Part shown: one piece after another, positions 14,473 through 23,015 of the stretch
How positions within the stretch are numbered: the stretch's first letter is position 1
Layout: every line of letters starts with the position of its first letter
Source: Rhizobium sp. NXC14
GTDB lineage: Bacteria > Pseudomonadota > Alphaproteobacteria > Rhizobiales > Rhizobiaceae
Reading direction: 5' to 3'
Assembly: GCF_002117485.1 (NCBI RefSeq)
Contig: NZ_CP021030.1
Coordinates: 3,895,501 to 3,959,500 of the forward strand
Length of the DNA: 64,000 nt
Notes under the pieces: generated by a model
Database searches by the model: none
Seen by the model: only the letters and a program-made list of their open reading frames with translations
Told to the model about the DNA's origin: nothing
Position numbers and translations under genes: made by a program

Positions 14473-16449
14473 ATGCAGGACAGCAATTCGGCGCGGGGTG
14501 CGATCGTCTTCGAGAGCGGCGTCGAATTTGCCGTGTGGTCGCATCACGCCGCGCAGATCGAACTCTGCCTCTTCGACGGTGACGGCAACAGGGAATTTGC
14601 GCGCCTACCGATGACCCGCGATGGCAACCACATCCATCGTCTCTTCGTCGACGGCCTCGGTCAAGGCGCCCGCTACGGCTATCGCGCCGACGGCATCTAT
14701 GCGCCCGACAACGGCCTCTGGTTCGACCCGTCCAAACTGCTGATCGATCCCTACGCCAAGGAAATCGACCGGCCGTTCCGCTACGATCCCCGCCTCGGGC
14801 TCTACGGCGAGGACAGCCAGGATCTGATGCCGAAGGCGATCGTCACCACCGACACCCCAGCCGCAATCGACAAGCCGCTCTTCAAACCGGGCGGTTTTAT
14901 CTATGAAGTGGCGGTGCGGCCCTTCACCATCCTTCACCCCGATGTGCCGGAAGCCGAACGCGGCACGGTCGCAGCCCTTGCCCATCCCTCCGTTATCGCG
15001 CATCTGAAGCGGATCGGGGTCGATGCCATCGAACTGATGCCGATTACCGCCTGGATCGATGAGCGCCATCTGCCGCCGCTCGGTCTCACAAACGGCTGGG
15101 GCTATAACCCCGTCGGCCTAATGGCGCTCGATCCGCGGATTGTCCCCCGCGGCATGGCGGAACTGCGCAGGACGGTCGCCGCTCTCCATGCCGAAGGCAT
15201 CGCCGTCATCCTCGATCTCGTCTTCAACCATACCGGCGAGAGCGACCGCTATGGCACGACGCTGTCGCTGCGCGGCCTCGACAACCTGCATTATTACCGC
15301 CACGCCCGAAACAGCCCCGGCGAACTGATCAACGACACCGGTACCGGGAACACGATCGCCTGCGACCATCCCGAGGTCAGGCGCCTCGCCATCGACAGCC
15401 TGCGGCATTTCGTGCTCAACGCCGGCGTCGATGGTTTCCGTTTCGATCTCGCCCCGGTGCTGGGCCGCACCGCGAGCGGCTTCGAGCGCGACGGCGGAAC
15501 GCTCGCTGCGATCCTTGCCGATGATCTGCTTGCCGACCGCATCATGATCGCCGAGCCCTGGGATATCGGTCCGGGCGGTTACCAGCTCGGCAACTTCCCG
15601 CCGTCCTTCCTCGAATGGAATGACAGGGTTCGCGACGATCTGCGCTGTTACTGGCGTGGCGACCAATGGAAGACCGGCTCGCTCGCAACGGCGCTTGCCG
15701 GTTCCTCCGACATCTTCTCCCGCAACGACGGCAAAGAGACGCGCAGCGTCAATTTCCTCGCCGCCCATGACGGCTTCACGCTGATCGACCTCGTCTCCTA
15801 TGCCGGCAAGCACAATGACGCCAACGGCGAGCACAATCGGGACGGTCACAACGAGAACCATTCCTGGAACAACGGCGTCGAAGGCGAGACCCTCTATCCC
15901 AGTATCCGCAAGCGCCGGATCAACGACGTCATGGCGCTGATCTCGACGCTCTTTGCCACCCGCGGCAGCATCATGCTGACGGCGGGTGACGAGGGCGGCC
16001 GCAGCCAGCGCGGCAACAACAATGCCTATTGCCAGGACAATGAGATCACCTGGCTGGACTGGAAGGCGCTGAACGAGGATCTCGTCGCCCATACCGCTTT
16101 CGTCGCAGGACTGCGCCGCCGCTTTACCGTCTTTTCCGAAACGGGCTTCCTTTCCGGCAACGGCGACGTCGAATGGATCTCACTCTCCGGAGAACCGATG
16201 ACCGTTACGGAATGGGAGACTCCGTCGCTCTCGACCCTCGGCATGCTGCTTACCACAGGCGACCGCTCCTCGCGCGGCAAACAGACCCGGCTTGCCGTGC
16301 TTTTCAATCGTTCCGAGAGCCGCCAGCTCTTTACGCTCCCGTCAGAGAATGAGCCGGGCTGGCGCCAGTTGACGCCGGAGGGAGCGAAGAAGGCCGGTGC
16401 CAGCGTGACCGTCGAGCCACGCTCCGTCGCCTTTTTCGTAGAAAAATGA
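14473..16449 (+). CDS. glgX: Glycogen debranching enzyme
   Basis: GlgX hydrolyses the alpha-1,6 branches left after GlgP has shortened the outer chains. The 658-residue protein has an N-terminal CBM48-like module (EFAVWSHHAAQIELCLFD) and a GH13 barrel with VILDLVFNHTGESD, the nucleophile block GVDGFRFDLAPVLGR, the acid-base block IAEPWDIGPGGYQLG and NFLAAHDGFTLIDLV. Length matches GlgX (about 650-700). A GGGGCGGGAC sequence before the ATG acts as a weak ribosome-binding site. It is the last gene of the glg unit; I found no obvious stem-loop terminator behind it. Confidence 0.95.
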   Translation: MQDSNSARGAIVFESGVEFAVWSHHAAQIELCLFDGDGNREFARLPMTRDGNHIHRLFVDGLGQGARYGYRADGIYAPDNGLWFDPSKLLIDPYAKEIDRPFRYDPRLGLYGEDSQDLMPKAIVTTDTPAAIDKPLFKPGGFIYEVAVRPFTILHPDVPEAERGTVAALAHPSVIAHLKRIGVDAIELMPITAWIDERHLPPLGLTNGWGYNPVGLMALDPRIVPRGMAELRRTVAALHAEGIAVILDLVFNHTGESDRYGTTLSLRGLDNLHYYRHARNSPGELINDTGTGNTIACDHPEVRRLAIDSLRHFVLNAGVDGFRFDLAPVLGRTASGFERDGGTLAAILADDLLADRIMIAEPWDIGPGGYQLGNFPPSFLEWNDRVRDDLRCYWRGDQWKTGSLATALAGSSDIFSRNDGKETRSVNFLAAHDGFTLIDLVSYAGKHNDANGEHNRDGHNENHSWNNGVEGETLYPSIRKRRINDVMALISTLFATRGSIMLTAGDEGGRSQRGNNNAYCQDNEITWLDWKALNEDLVAHTAFVAGLRRRFTVFSETGFLSGNGDVEWISLSGEPMTVTEWETPSLSTLGMLLTTGDRSSRGKQTRLAVLFNRSESRQLFTLPSENEPGWRQLTPEGAKKAGASVTVEPRSVAFFVEK

Positions 16450-16538
16450 TCGCCTCACCCAACTCACTCAAATCCTTGTCGCAATCGTCATGAATGCACG
16501 ATAAGGCTTTGCCCGGCGGCTTTTCTCACGAGGAATTC

Positions 16539-17027
16539 ATGGTCACGGAAATTTCACTCTCCGACGTGCGGGGATTGATCGGCATGGAAACGGGTCTTTC
16601 GGATTGGATCACCGTCGATCAGACAATGATCGACGCCTTTGCGGGGGCGACCGACGACCATCAGTTCATTCATGTCGATCCCGAGCGCGCCGCCGCTGAA
16701 AGCCCCTTCGGCGGCACGATCGCCCATGGTTTCCTGACGCTGTCCCTGCTGTCGGCGATGAACTACAACTGCCTGCCGAGGGTGCGCGAGCAGAGCATGG
16801 GCATCAACTACGGCTTCGACCGGGTCCGCTTCATGACCCCCGTCAGGAGCGGCGCCCGTGTTCGCGGCCGCTTCCTGCTCTCCGACGCCCGCTTCCGCGG
16901 CGGCGGCATGCTGATGACCACCTATGACGTGACGATCGAAATCGAAAACGAGAAGAAGCCGGCGCTGACGGCAAGATGGATCACCATCATCCAGTTCGAT
17001 CCCAAGGACCGCCCGGAAGACGCGTAG
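16539..17027 (+). CDS. MaoC/NodN-like (R)-specific enoyl-CoA hydratase
   Basis: This 162-residue single-hotdog protein has the hydratase-2 motif as TDDHQFIHVDPERA (residues about 34-47) followed by SPFGGTIAHGFLTLSLLS. The catalytic Asp and His are both present. Members hydrate trans-2-enoyl-CoA or related thioesters in fatty acid or polyhydroxyalkanoate metabolism. The closest rhizobial relatives are the NodN-like proteins, whose own role is unclear. I chose the ATG at 16539 because GAGGAA lies just upstream; a longer frame would start at 16494 but has no ribosome-binding site. It lies 89 bases after glgX and may be read through from it. Confidence 0.9.
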   Translation: MVTEISLSDVRGLIGMETGLSDWITVDQTMIDAFAGATDDHQFIHVDPERAAAESPFGGTIAHGFLTLSLLSAMNYNCLPRVREQSMGINYGFDRVRFMTPVRSGARVRGRFLLSDARFRGGGMLMTTYDVTIEIENEKKPALTARWITIIQFDPKDRPEDA

Positions 17028-17043
17028 GCAATCGCGGCTCTTG

Positions 17044-17442
17044 TTATTCCGGTGAGTTGATCACCGCTTCGAGAGCATGTCCGTCCTGATCGATTACGAA
17101 GGCAGCATAATAATGCTCGCCATAGTGGGGCCTCAGACCTGGAGCGCCGTTGTCACGGCCGCCATGCGCGATTGCCGCCGCATGAAATCCGTCAACCGCC
17201 TGGTGACTTGGTGCGGCAAAGGCTAGATGAAAACCCGAACGCGGCGGACGCTGGCCATCAGGCCGATGTTTGATCGCCAACTTGTCCCCGCCGCCAGGAA
17301 GGCCATAGCCGACCGCCTGCCCTACCTGCCCCGGCCTGATGTCGTCCCAGACCCTGACATAACCGAGCGCGGCGAAAGCGGCATCGTAAAATGCCGCAGA
17401 CCACTCGATATCGGAGACGCCGAGGGAAGCATGGTGCAGCAT
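17044..17442 (-). CDS. VOC family (glyoxalase/dioxygenase fold) protein
   Basis: This 132-residue protein starts with MLHHASLGVSDIEWSAAFYD, the first beta-alpha-beta-beta-beta unit of a vicinal oxygen chelate fold. The second unit ends in YYAAFVIDQDGHALEAV, which carries the usual C-terminal metal-ligand Glu; His3 or His4 is the likely first ligand. Substrate is unknown; many relatives are annotated only as glyoxalase-like. It begins 30 bases after the end of soxG on the same strand, so it may be the last gene of the sarcosine oxidase operon. Confidence 0.85.
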   Translation of the reverse strand: MLHHASLGVSDIEWSAAFYDAAFAALGYVRVWDDIRPGQVGQAVGYGLPGGGDKLAIKHRPDGQRPPRSGFHLAFAAPSHQAVDGFHAAAIAHGGRDNGAPGLRPHYGEHYYAAFVIDQDGHALEAVINSPE

Positions 17443-17472
17443 TCTCTATCCCTGAGCAAAATTGTCGCGATC

Positions 17473-18021
17473 TCAATGTCCGGCATCTTCCGCCGCCTCG
17501 GCCAGCAGCCCGAAGACGTAATCGGAAAACGACCGCCAGCACTCCACCCGGAACGTGTCTTCTTCCGTGCGGAAAAGTACGATCTCCGCCTTGCCGAAGA
17601 CCGTGCGCGAGGCCGCGCCGACTGGAAAGGACGACAGCGACAGGTCCTGCGGGCAGCCGGCCGCAAGCGTCGCCTCAGCACCCGGCCCGGAGACGATGAC
17701 CGCCACGTTGCGGTGGGAAACGTCAGTCGCCGAATGCAGCGCGCCGGCGCTGGAACATGCTGCCATCAGATCGCCACCGGCCTCATCGATCAACAGCCAC
17801 TCGTCCGGCCCGAGCCAGAGCGCCGAGCGCGCACCGGCGCGGCCGGACGTCTTCGGCGTGGTCGGCACAGAGAGGCCGAGAGCCAAAGAAAGTGCTTTGA
17901 GCGACCCCGCCGGCGCGCGCAGCGCCACGCGGCTTGCCGGCGGTGCGACGGCCAGACGCACAGTGGCGGAGCCGCCGAGACGGCCGGCCAGCGCCGGCTT
18001 GCGAATTGCGACATCAGCCAT
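17473..18021 (-). CDS. soxG: Sarcosine oxidase gamma subunit
   Basis: This 182-residue protein is the gamma subunit of heterotetrameric sarcosine oxidase, which demethylates sarcosine to glycine while passing the methyl group to tetrahydrofolate. The gamma subunit has a GcvT-like fold, seen here in LWLGPDEWLLIDEAGG and SALHSATDVSHRNVAVIVSG. It is thought to be structural. I chose the ATG at 18021 (MADVAIRKP) because it overlaps the soxA stop by eight bases, typical of coupled subunits. A longer frame from 18045 would lie wholly inside soxA. Confidence 0.93.
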   Translation of the reverse strand: MADVAIRKPALAGRLGGSATVRLAVAPPASRVALRAPAGSLKALSLALGLSVPTTPKTSGRAGARSALWLGPDEWLLIDEAGGDLMAACSSAGALHSATDVSHRNVAVIVSGPGAEATLAAGCPQDLSLSSFPVGAASRTVFGKAEIVLFRTEEDTFRVECWRSFSDYVFGLLAEAAEDAGH

Positions 18022-21007
18022 GGATGCGGCCTCCTTCCTTGTCAAAGAATACCAGATCCGTCACTTCGACGGCGATCGTCCGGTCCGGCATCGGCACATA
18101 AAGCGTCTCGCCCATCCGCGCCCGGCCGCCGGCGACCAGAGCGAAGGCGATCGACCTGCCGCAATTTTCCGACCAATAGGCCGATGTGACATGGCCGAGC
18201 ATCGTCATCGGCTTCGGCTCGTTCGGGCTAGCGACGACCTGCGCGCCTTCTTCGAGCACCAACTTCGGATCCTTGGTAATGAGGCCGACGAGCTGCTTGC
18301 GTCCCTCCTTGACGAGGTCCGGCCGCTGCAGTCCGCGAATGCCGACGAAGTCCTTCTTCTTCTTCGAAACGGCCCAGGCGACGCCCGCGTCGTCCGGGGT
18401 CACGGTCCCGTCCGTATCCTGACCGACGATGATATAGCCCTTCTCGGCGCGGAGCACGTGCATGGTCTCAGTGCCGTAGACGCAGGCGCCGAGCGGTTCG
18501 GCATTGGCCCAGACCGCTTCGAGCACCGACTGGCCGTAGTCGGCCGGCACGTTGATTTCGAAACCGATTTCTCCCGTGAAGGAAACGCGGAAGAGCCGCG
18601 CCGGTACGCCGCAGACCGTGCACTCGGCAACGCTCATATGCGGGAAGGCCTCGTTGGAAAGATCGACCCCTTCGACGAGAGGCTCGACGATCTCGCGCGC
18701 CTTCGGTCCCTGGACGGCGATGACAGCCCATTGTTCGGTCACCGAGGTCAGCCACACCTTCAGATCGGGGAATTCCGTCTGCAGGTAATCTTCCATGTGA
18801 TGGAGAACACGCGGCGCTCCGCCTGTCGTCGTCGTCACGTGAAAACGATCCTCTGCCAGACGCCCGACGACGCCGTCGTCATAAACGAAGCCGTCCTCAC
18901 GTGTCATGATGCCGTAGCGCGCCTTGCCGGGCTTCAGCGTATCCCAGGCGTTGGTGTAGATCAGATTGAGGAATTTCGCCGCATCCGGGCCTACCACCTC
19001 GATCTTGCCGAGCGTCGAGGCATCGAAGATGCCTGCCGACTCGCGGGCCGTCCGGCACTCGCGCGCGACCGCCTGGTGCATGTTCTCGCCCGAGCGCGGA
19101 TAGAACCAGGCGCGCTTCCAGTTGCCGACATCCTCGAAAACGGCGCCATGCGCTTCTTCCCAGTCGTGCAGCGGCGTCTTGCGCGTCGGATCGAACAGCT
19201 TTCCGCGTGAATGGCCGATCAGCGTACCATAGGTCACCGGCGTATAGGGTGCGCGGAAAGTCGTGAGACCGACCCGCGGGATTTCCTTGCCGAGCATTTC
19301 GGCGGCAATCGCCAGGCCATGCATATTCGAAAGCTTGCCCTGATCCGAGGCCATGCCGTTGGTCGTAAACCGCTTGATATGCTCGATCGAATGCATGCCT
19401 TCGCGCACGGCAAGGCGGATATCCTTGGCGCAGACGTCATGCTGGAAATCGATGAAGGCCTTGGCGTTCGTCTTCGGTCCGGCGCCTTCGGCAGCGCCGA
19501 TCATCCCGCCCGTCCAGTCATAGGGCTGCTCGGCCGAAATCGTGATTTTCCCGCCGCCGCTCTTGCCCGCGGCCTGCGCCATCAGTTCGCCTGCGGCAAG
19601 CGATTCCTCGACCGTTCGCTGCAGGTCGTCGGTGCCGTTACAGGCGCCGACCGAAAGGCAATCCTGCGCATAGGTGCCGGGCAGGAAACGCTGGCTTTCC
19701 GCTTCGAAGGCCACCTTGCCGCGGGACTGCGAGAACAGATGCACGGATGGCGTCCAGCCGGCCGAAACCAGAAGCGCATCGACCGGGATCTTGCGCGGCG
19801 AACCGCCGCCGTTGCGCGCTACTGTCATCGATGAGATGCGCAGCCGCCCCGCCGTATTGATGACCGACTGGCCGGTAAGAACATCTATGCCGAGTGCACG
19901 CGCCTCCGCCAGCACTGCAGCACCCGGCGCCTGCCTGCAATCGACGATGGCGGCGACCGAAACACCGGCCCGCTTGAGATCGAAAGCCGCCTCATAGGCA
20001 GAGTCGTGCGCCGTGTAGATACCGACATTGTTTCCGACGGCGACACCGTAATGATTGAGGTACATCCGCCCCGCCGAGGCGAGCATGATGCCGGGCCGGT
20101 CGTTGTTGGGAAATACCATGTGCCGCTCGATCGAGCCGGTTGCGAGAATCACCCGCTTGGCCCGGACCTGCCACAGCCGCTCGCGCGGCAGATCACGGGA
20201 GGGCTTGGCCATGTGATCGGTGACGCGCTCGGCAAGGCCGACGAAATTATGGTTGTAGTAGCCGAAGGCGGTCGTGCGGGTGAGCACTTCGACATTGTCC
20301 ATCGCCTTCAGCCGCGCCACGGTCTTCTGCGCCCAGGCGTAACCATCCTGTCCGTCGATCCTGATGCCGGCATCGTAGCGCAGCGCACCGCCGGCTTCCG
20401 CCTGCTCGTCGCAGAGGATCACCTTGGCGCCGGTCTCGGCCGCGGCCAGCGCCGCCGAAAGCCCGGCCACCCCGGCACCGACCACCAGCACGTCGCAATG
20501 GGCGTAGCGGCTGGCATAATGGTCCGGATCTTCTTCCGTCGGCGCGACGCCGAGACCGGCAGCGCGGCGGATGAACGGTTCGTATACATGTTTCCAGGCG
20601 GAGCGCGGCCACATGAAGGTCTTGTAGTAGAAGCCGGCGGCGAAGAACGGCGACATCAGGTTGTTGACCGCACCAACGTCATAGGCAAGCGAAGGCCAGC
20701 GGTTCTGCGACTGGACGATCATGCCGTCGAAGATTTCCTGCACCGTAGCGCGGACGTTCGGCTGCTTGCGCGCCTTGTCACGCGCGACATCGATCAGCGC
20801 GTTCGGCTCTTCGGCGCCTGCCGAGAGGATGCCGCGAGCCCGATGATATTTGAACGAGCGGCCGACGAGATGAATGCCGTTGGCGATCAGCGCCGAAGCG
20901 ACGGTATCGCCTTCCAGCGCCGTATAGCTCTTGCCGTCGAAGCTGAAGCGCGCGGTCTTTGCAGGCGTCAGACGCCCCTTCCCGGCGATACGATTAGCAC
21001 CGCTCAT
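18014..21007 (-). CDS. soxA: Sarcosine oxidase alpha subunit
   Basis: The 997-residue alpha subunit has an N-terminal 2Fe-2S-ferredoxin-like/NAD-binding part (Rossmann motif CDVLVVGAGVAGLSAAL at about residue 175). A second nucleotide-binding half (KRVILATGSIERHMVFPNN) follows, and the C-terminus is a GcvT-like tetrahydrofolate-binding domain from about residue 600 (RARYGIMTREDGFVYDDGV). It binds NAD and folate while the flavins sit mainly on the beta subunit. Length agrees with the family (about 970-1000). It overlaps soxD by four bases (ATGA) and soxG by eight. Rhizobial sox genes allow growth on sarcosine or on betaine-derived intermediates. Confidence 0.96.
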   Translation of the reverse strand: MSGANRIAGKGRLTPAKTARFSFDGKSYTALEGDTVASALIANGIHLVGRSFKYHRARGILSAGAEEPNALIDVARDKARKQPNVRATVQEIFDGMIVQSQNRWPSLAYDVGAVNNLMSPFFAAGFYYKTFMWPRSAWKHVYEPFIRRAAGLGVAPTEEDPDHYASRYAHCDVLVVGAGVAGLSAALAAAETGAKVILCDEQAEAGGALRYDAGIRIDGQDGYAWAQKTVARLKAMDNVEVLTRTTAFGYYNHNFVGLAERVTDHMAKPSRDLPRERLWQVRAKRVILATGSIERHMVFPNNDRPGIMLASAGRMYLNHYGVAVGNNVGIYTAHDSAYEAAFDLKRAGVSVAAIVDCRQAPGAAVLAEARALGIDVLTGQSVINTAGRLRISSMTVARNGGGSPRKIPVDALLVSAGWTPSVHLFSQSRGKVAFEAESQRFLPGTYAQDCLSVGACNGTDDLQRTVEESLAAGELMAQAAGKSGGGKITISAEQPYDWTGGMIGAAEGAGPKTNAKAFIDFQHDVCAKDIRLAVREGMHSIEHIKRFTTNGMASDQGKLSNMHGLAIAAEMLGKEIPRVGLTTFRAPYTPVTYGTLIGHSRGKLFDPTRKTPLHDWEEAHGAVFEDVGNWKRAWFYPRSGENMHQAVARECRTARESAGIFDASTLGKIEVVGPDAAKFLNLIYTNAWDTLKPGKARYGIMTREDGFVYDDGVVGRLAEDRFHVTTTTGGAPRVLHHMEDYLQTEFPDLKVWLTSVTEQWAVIAVQGPKAREIVEPLVEGVDLSNEAFPHMSVAECTVCGVPARLFRVSFTGEIGFEINVPADYGQSVLEAVWANAEPLGACVYGTETMHVLRAEKGYIIVGQDTDGTVTPDDAGVAWAVSKKKKDFVGIRGLQRPDLVKEGRKQLVGLITKDPKLVLEEGAQVVASPNEPKPMTMLGHVTSAYWSENCGRSIAFALVAGGRARMGETLYVPMPDRTIAVEVTDLVFFDKEGGRIHG

Positions 21008-21345
21008 TGGGCCTCTCCTTCCACCGCTTCATAGGTCTCGACAGGGCTATGCTGTTCGGCCTCTGCACCGATCCGCGGCTTCGGCTCGCCCGCCTTGTAG
21101 GTCATGATGAACTTGTCGCTCACCGTATCGCGCGCCGCGTTGAAGAACCGGCCGCAGCCGTGAATATGCCGCCAGCGTTCGAAGATCAGCCCCTTCGGGT
21201 TGTCGCGCAGGAAGAAGTATTCTTCAAATTCCTCGTCCGAGACCGAGGCGATATCAGCGGGCCGCACAATATGCGCGTCACCCGCGCCGCGGAATTCGAG
21301 CTCGGAACGCTCTTCCTGACAGTAAGGGCAATGGATCAGCAGCAT
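21004..21345 (-). CDS. soxD: Sarcosine oxidase delta subunit
   Basis: This small 113-residue zinc-binding subunit has the typical N-terminal HCPYCQEERSELEF motif and a downstream HGCGRFFNAARDTVSD segment. CPYC, the histidine before it and the later His-Gly-Cys supply the likely metal ligands. The stretch FLRDNPKGLIFERWRHIHGC is diagnostic of SoxD. It lies between soxB and soxA in the conserved B-D-A-G order. A repeat element occupies most of the 109-base gap to soxB. Confidence 0.95.
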   Translation of the reverse strand: MLLIHCPYCQEERSELEFRGAGDAHIVRPADIASVSDEEFEEYFFLRDNPKGLIFERWRHIHGCGRFFNAARDTVSDKFIMTYKAGEPKPRIGAEAEQHSPVETYEAVEGEAQ

Positions 21346-21351
21346 GTGAGA

Positions 21352-21420
21352 TTTCCTTCTCCTCCCCTTCTCCTCAGCAGGGAGAAGGTGCTTTCAAGGC
21401 GGATGAGGGCGTGAATAACG
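21352..21420. repeat. Intergenic palindromic repeat between soxB and soxD
   Basis: The core is a hairpin with 8-base arms, CCTTCTCC (21366-21373) and GGAGAAGG (21381-21388), around TCAGCAG. It is followed by AAGGCGGATGAGGGCG. This combination resembles the dispersed rhizobial intergenic element read on the other strand as a CCTCATCCGCC...CACCTTCTCCC palindrome. It sits inside an operon, so it may influence mRNA processing between soxB and soxD. Membership in the repeat family is from memory and unverified. Confidence 0.6.
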
Positions 21421-21454
21421 AAAGAAGCGAGCGTCTGAGCGAACACGTTCATCA

Positions 21455-22708
21455 TCAGTGCGCCACCGCCGCAGCCGCCGCTTCATCAATCAGCCGGCCG
21501 CTGCGGAAGCGTTCCAGCGTCAGGCCGGCATTGAACTTGTGCGCTTCATCGCGGGCGATGAGGTGCGCAAAGAGATTGGCCGAGCCCGGCGTTGCCTTGA
21601 AGCCGCCGGTGCCCCAACCGCAATTGACGTAAAGCCCGGGAACCGGCGTCTTTGACTGGATCGCCGAACGGTCCGGCGTATTGTCGACGATGCCGCCCCA
21701 TTGCCGCATCATCTTCACGCGCCGGAACATCGGAAAGAGTTCGCAGATGGCGTCGAGCGTGTGCGTGATGATCTGCAACCCGCCGGTCTGGGAATAGGAA
21801 TTATACTGGTCGGTACCGGCGCCGATGACGAGCTCGCCCTTGTCGGACTGGGAGATGTAGGCATGCACCGTGTTCGACATGACGACGCAGGGGAAGATCG
21901 GCTTCAGCGGCTCGGAGACCAGCGCCTGCAGCGGGCTCGACTGCAGCGGCACGCGCACATCCGCCATCTTCATGATTGTCGAGGTATGGCCCGCGGCCGA
22001 TACGCCGACCTTTCTGGCGCCGATGAAGCCGCGCGAGGTCTCGACCCCGGTCACCCGTCCGTCAGGACCGCGCCGGATACCAGTCACTTCGCAGTTCTGG
22101 ATGATGTGCACGCCTCGATCGGAGGCTGCGCGCGCATATCCCCAAGCCACCGCATCGTGCCGCGCCGTGCCGCCGCGACGCTGCAGTGCTGCACCGTTGA
22201 TCGGATAGCGCGCGCTGGCGGAGATGTCGAGCGGCGGACAATAAGCCTTGGCCTGCTCCGGCGTCAGCCATTCATTATCGATGCCGTAGAGCCGGTTGGC
22301 GTGGATGTGTCGCTTGAACGACTGCTGGTCGTGAATATTGTGCGAGAGCATCATCACGCCGCGCGGCGAATACATCACATTGTAGTTGAGCTCCTGTGAA
22401 AGCCCTTCCCAGAGCTTCATCGAATGCTCGTAAATGTGCATGCTCTCTTCATAGAGATAGTTCGAACGGATGATGGTGGTATTGCGCCCGGTGTTGCCGC
22501 CGCCGAGCCAGCCCTTCTCGAGCACCGCCACATTGGTGATGCCGTGCTCCTTCGCAAGATAATAGGCGGCTCCCAGGCCATGTCCGCCAGCGCCGATGAT
22601 AACGACGTCGTATTCGGCGCGCGGCTCCGGCGAAGTCCACTGCTTCTCCCAACCTCTGTGGCCGCGAAGGGCCTCCCGCGCCACGGCAAAAACCGAATAT
22701 TTCCGCAT
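21455..22708 (-). CDS. soxB: Sarcosine oxidase beta subunit
   Basis: The 417-residue beta subunit carries the flavins and the sarcosine oxidation site. The FAD-binding Rossmann motif DVVIIGAGGHGLGAAYYLAKE begins near residue 34. The block RRGGTARHDAVAWGY contains His184, matching the position where this family binds FMN covalently. NCGWGTGGFKATPGSA near residue 370 is another family hallmark. I chose ATG at 22708 (MRKYSVFAV), because homologues start this way and AGGAGAAGAAGG precedes it; a longer frame from 22750 has an implausible poly-Arg start. It is the first gene of soxBDAG. Confidence 0.96.
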   Translation of the reverse strand: MRKYSVFAVAREALRGHRGWEKQWTSPEPRAEYDVVIIGAGGHGLGAAYYLAKEHGITNVAVLEKGWLGGGNTGRNTTIIRSNYLYEESMHIYEHSMKLWEGLSQELNYNVMYSPRGVMMLSHNIHDQQSFKRHIHANRLYGIDNEWLTPEQAKAYCPPLDISASARYPINGAALQRRGGTARHDAVAWGYARAASDRGVHIIQNCEVTGIRRGPDGRVTGVETSRGFIGARKVGVSAAGHTSTIMKMADVRVPLQSSPLQALVSEPLKPIFPCVVMSNTVHAYISQSDKGELVIGAGTDQYNSYSQTGGLQIITHTLDAICELFPMFRRVKMMRQWGGIVDNTPDRSAIQSKTPVPGLYVNCGWGTGGFKATPGSANLFAHLIARDEAHKFNAGLTLERFRSGRLIDEAAAAAVAH

Positions 22709-23015
22709 CCGCCTTCTTCTCCTTCGGGCAAGGGCTGTACTCGCGCCCATACAAATCGCAAATCCAAATGCGGCACAACGGCTGTTTTGCGACGCGCGAG
22801 AGCTTCACTTTTGACACTGAACGACATCGTGTCGAAAACTGAGCAATTTGCGATGGTGTTAAGCGCCGCTTCCCAAACTCAAACGAACATCATCCTGCAG
22901 GATCTTGCGAAGGTCCGGCCTTCCCTTTGGCGGCAGACCTGACTAGCCCAAGAGGGTGAAAAGACAAGCAGTTAGTATGATGTTAATTTTTCCCCGTTGC
23001 CGGAATTGGTGTATC
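22709..23015. other. Divergent intergenic region, soxB to FecR-domain gene
   Basis: About 300 bases without a convincing gene lie between the divergent soxB and FecR-domain genes, so promoters for both should be here. Positions 22822-22834 hold a short inverted repeat, CGACA-TCG-TGTCG, which could be an operator. The sequence next to the soxB start again resembles the GGAGAAG repeat seen between soxB and soxD. I see no convincing sigma-70 or ECF promoter match. Confidence 0.4.

Noticed and set aside
17555..19210. Plus-strand open frame of about 551 codons
   Set aside because: Antisense to soxA and soxG; no family resemblance.
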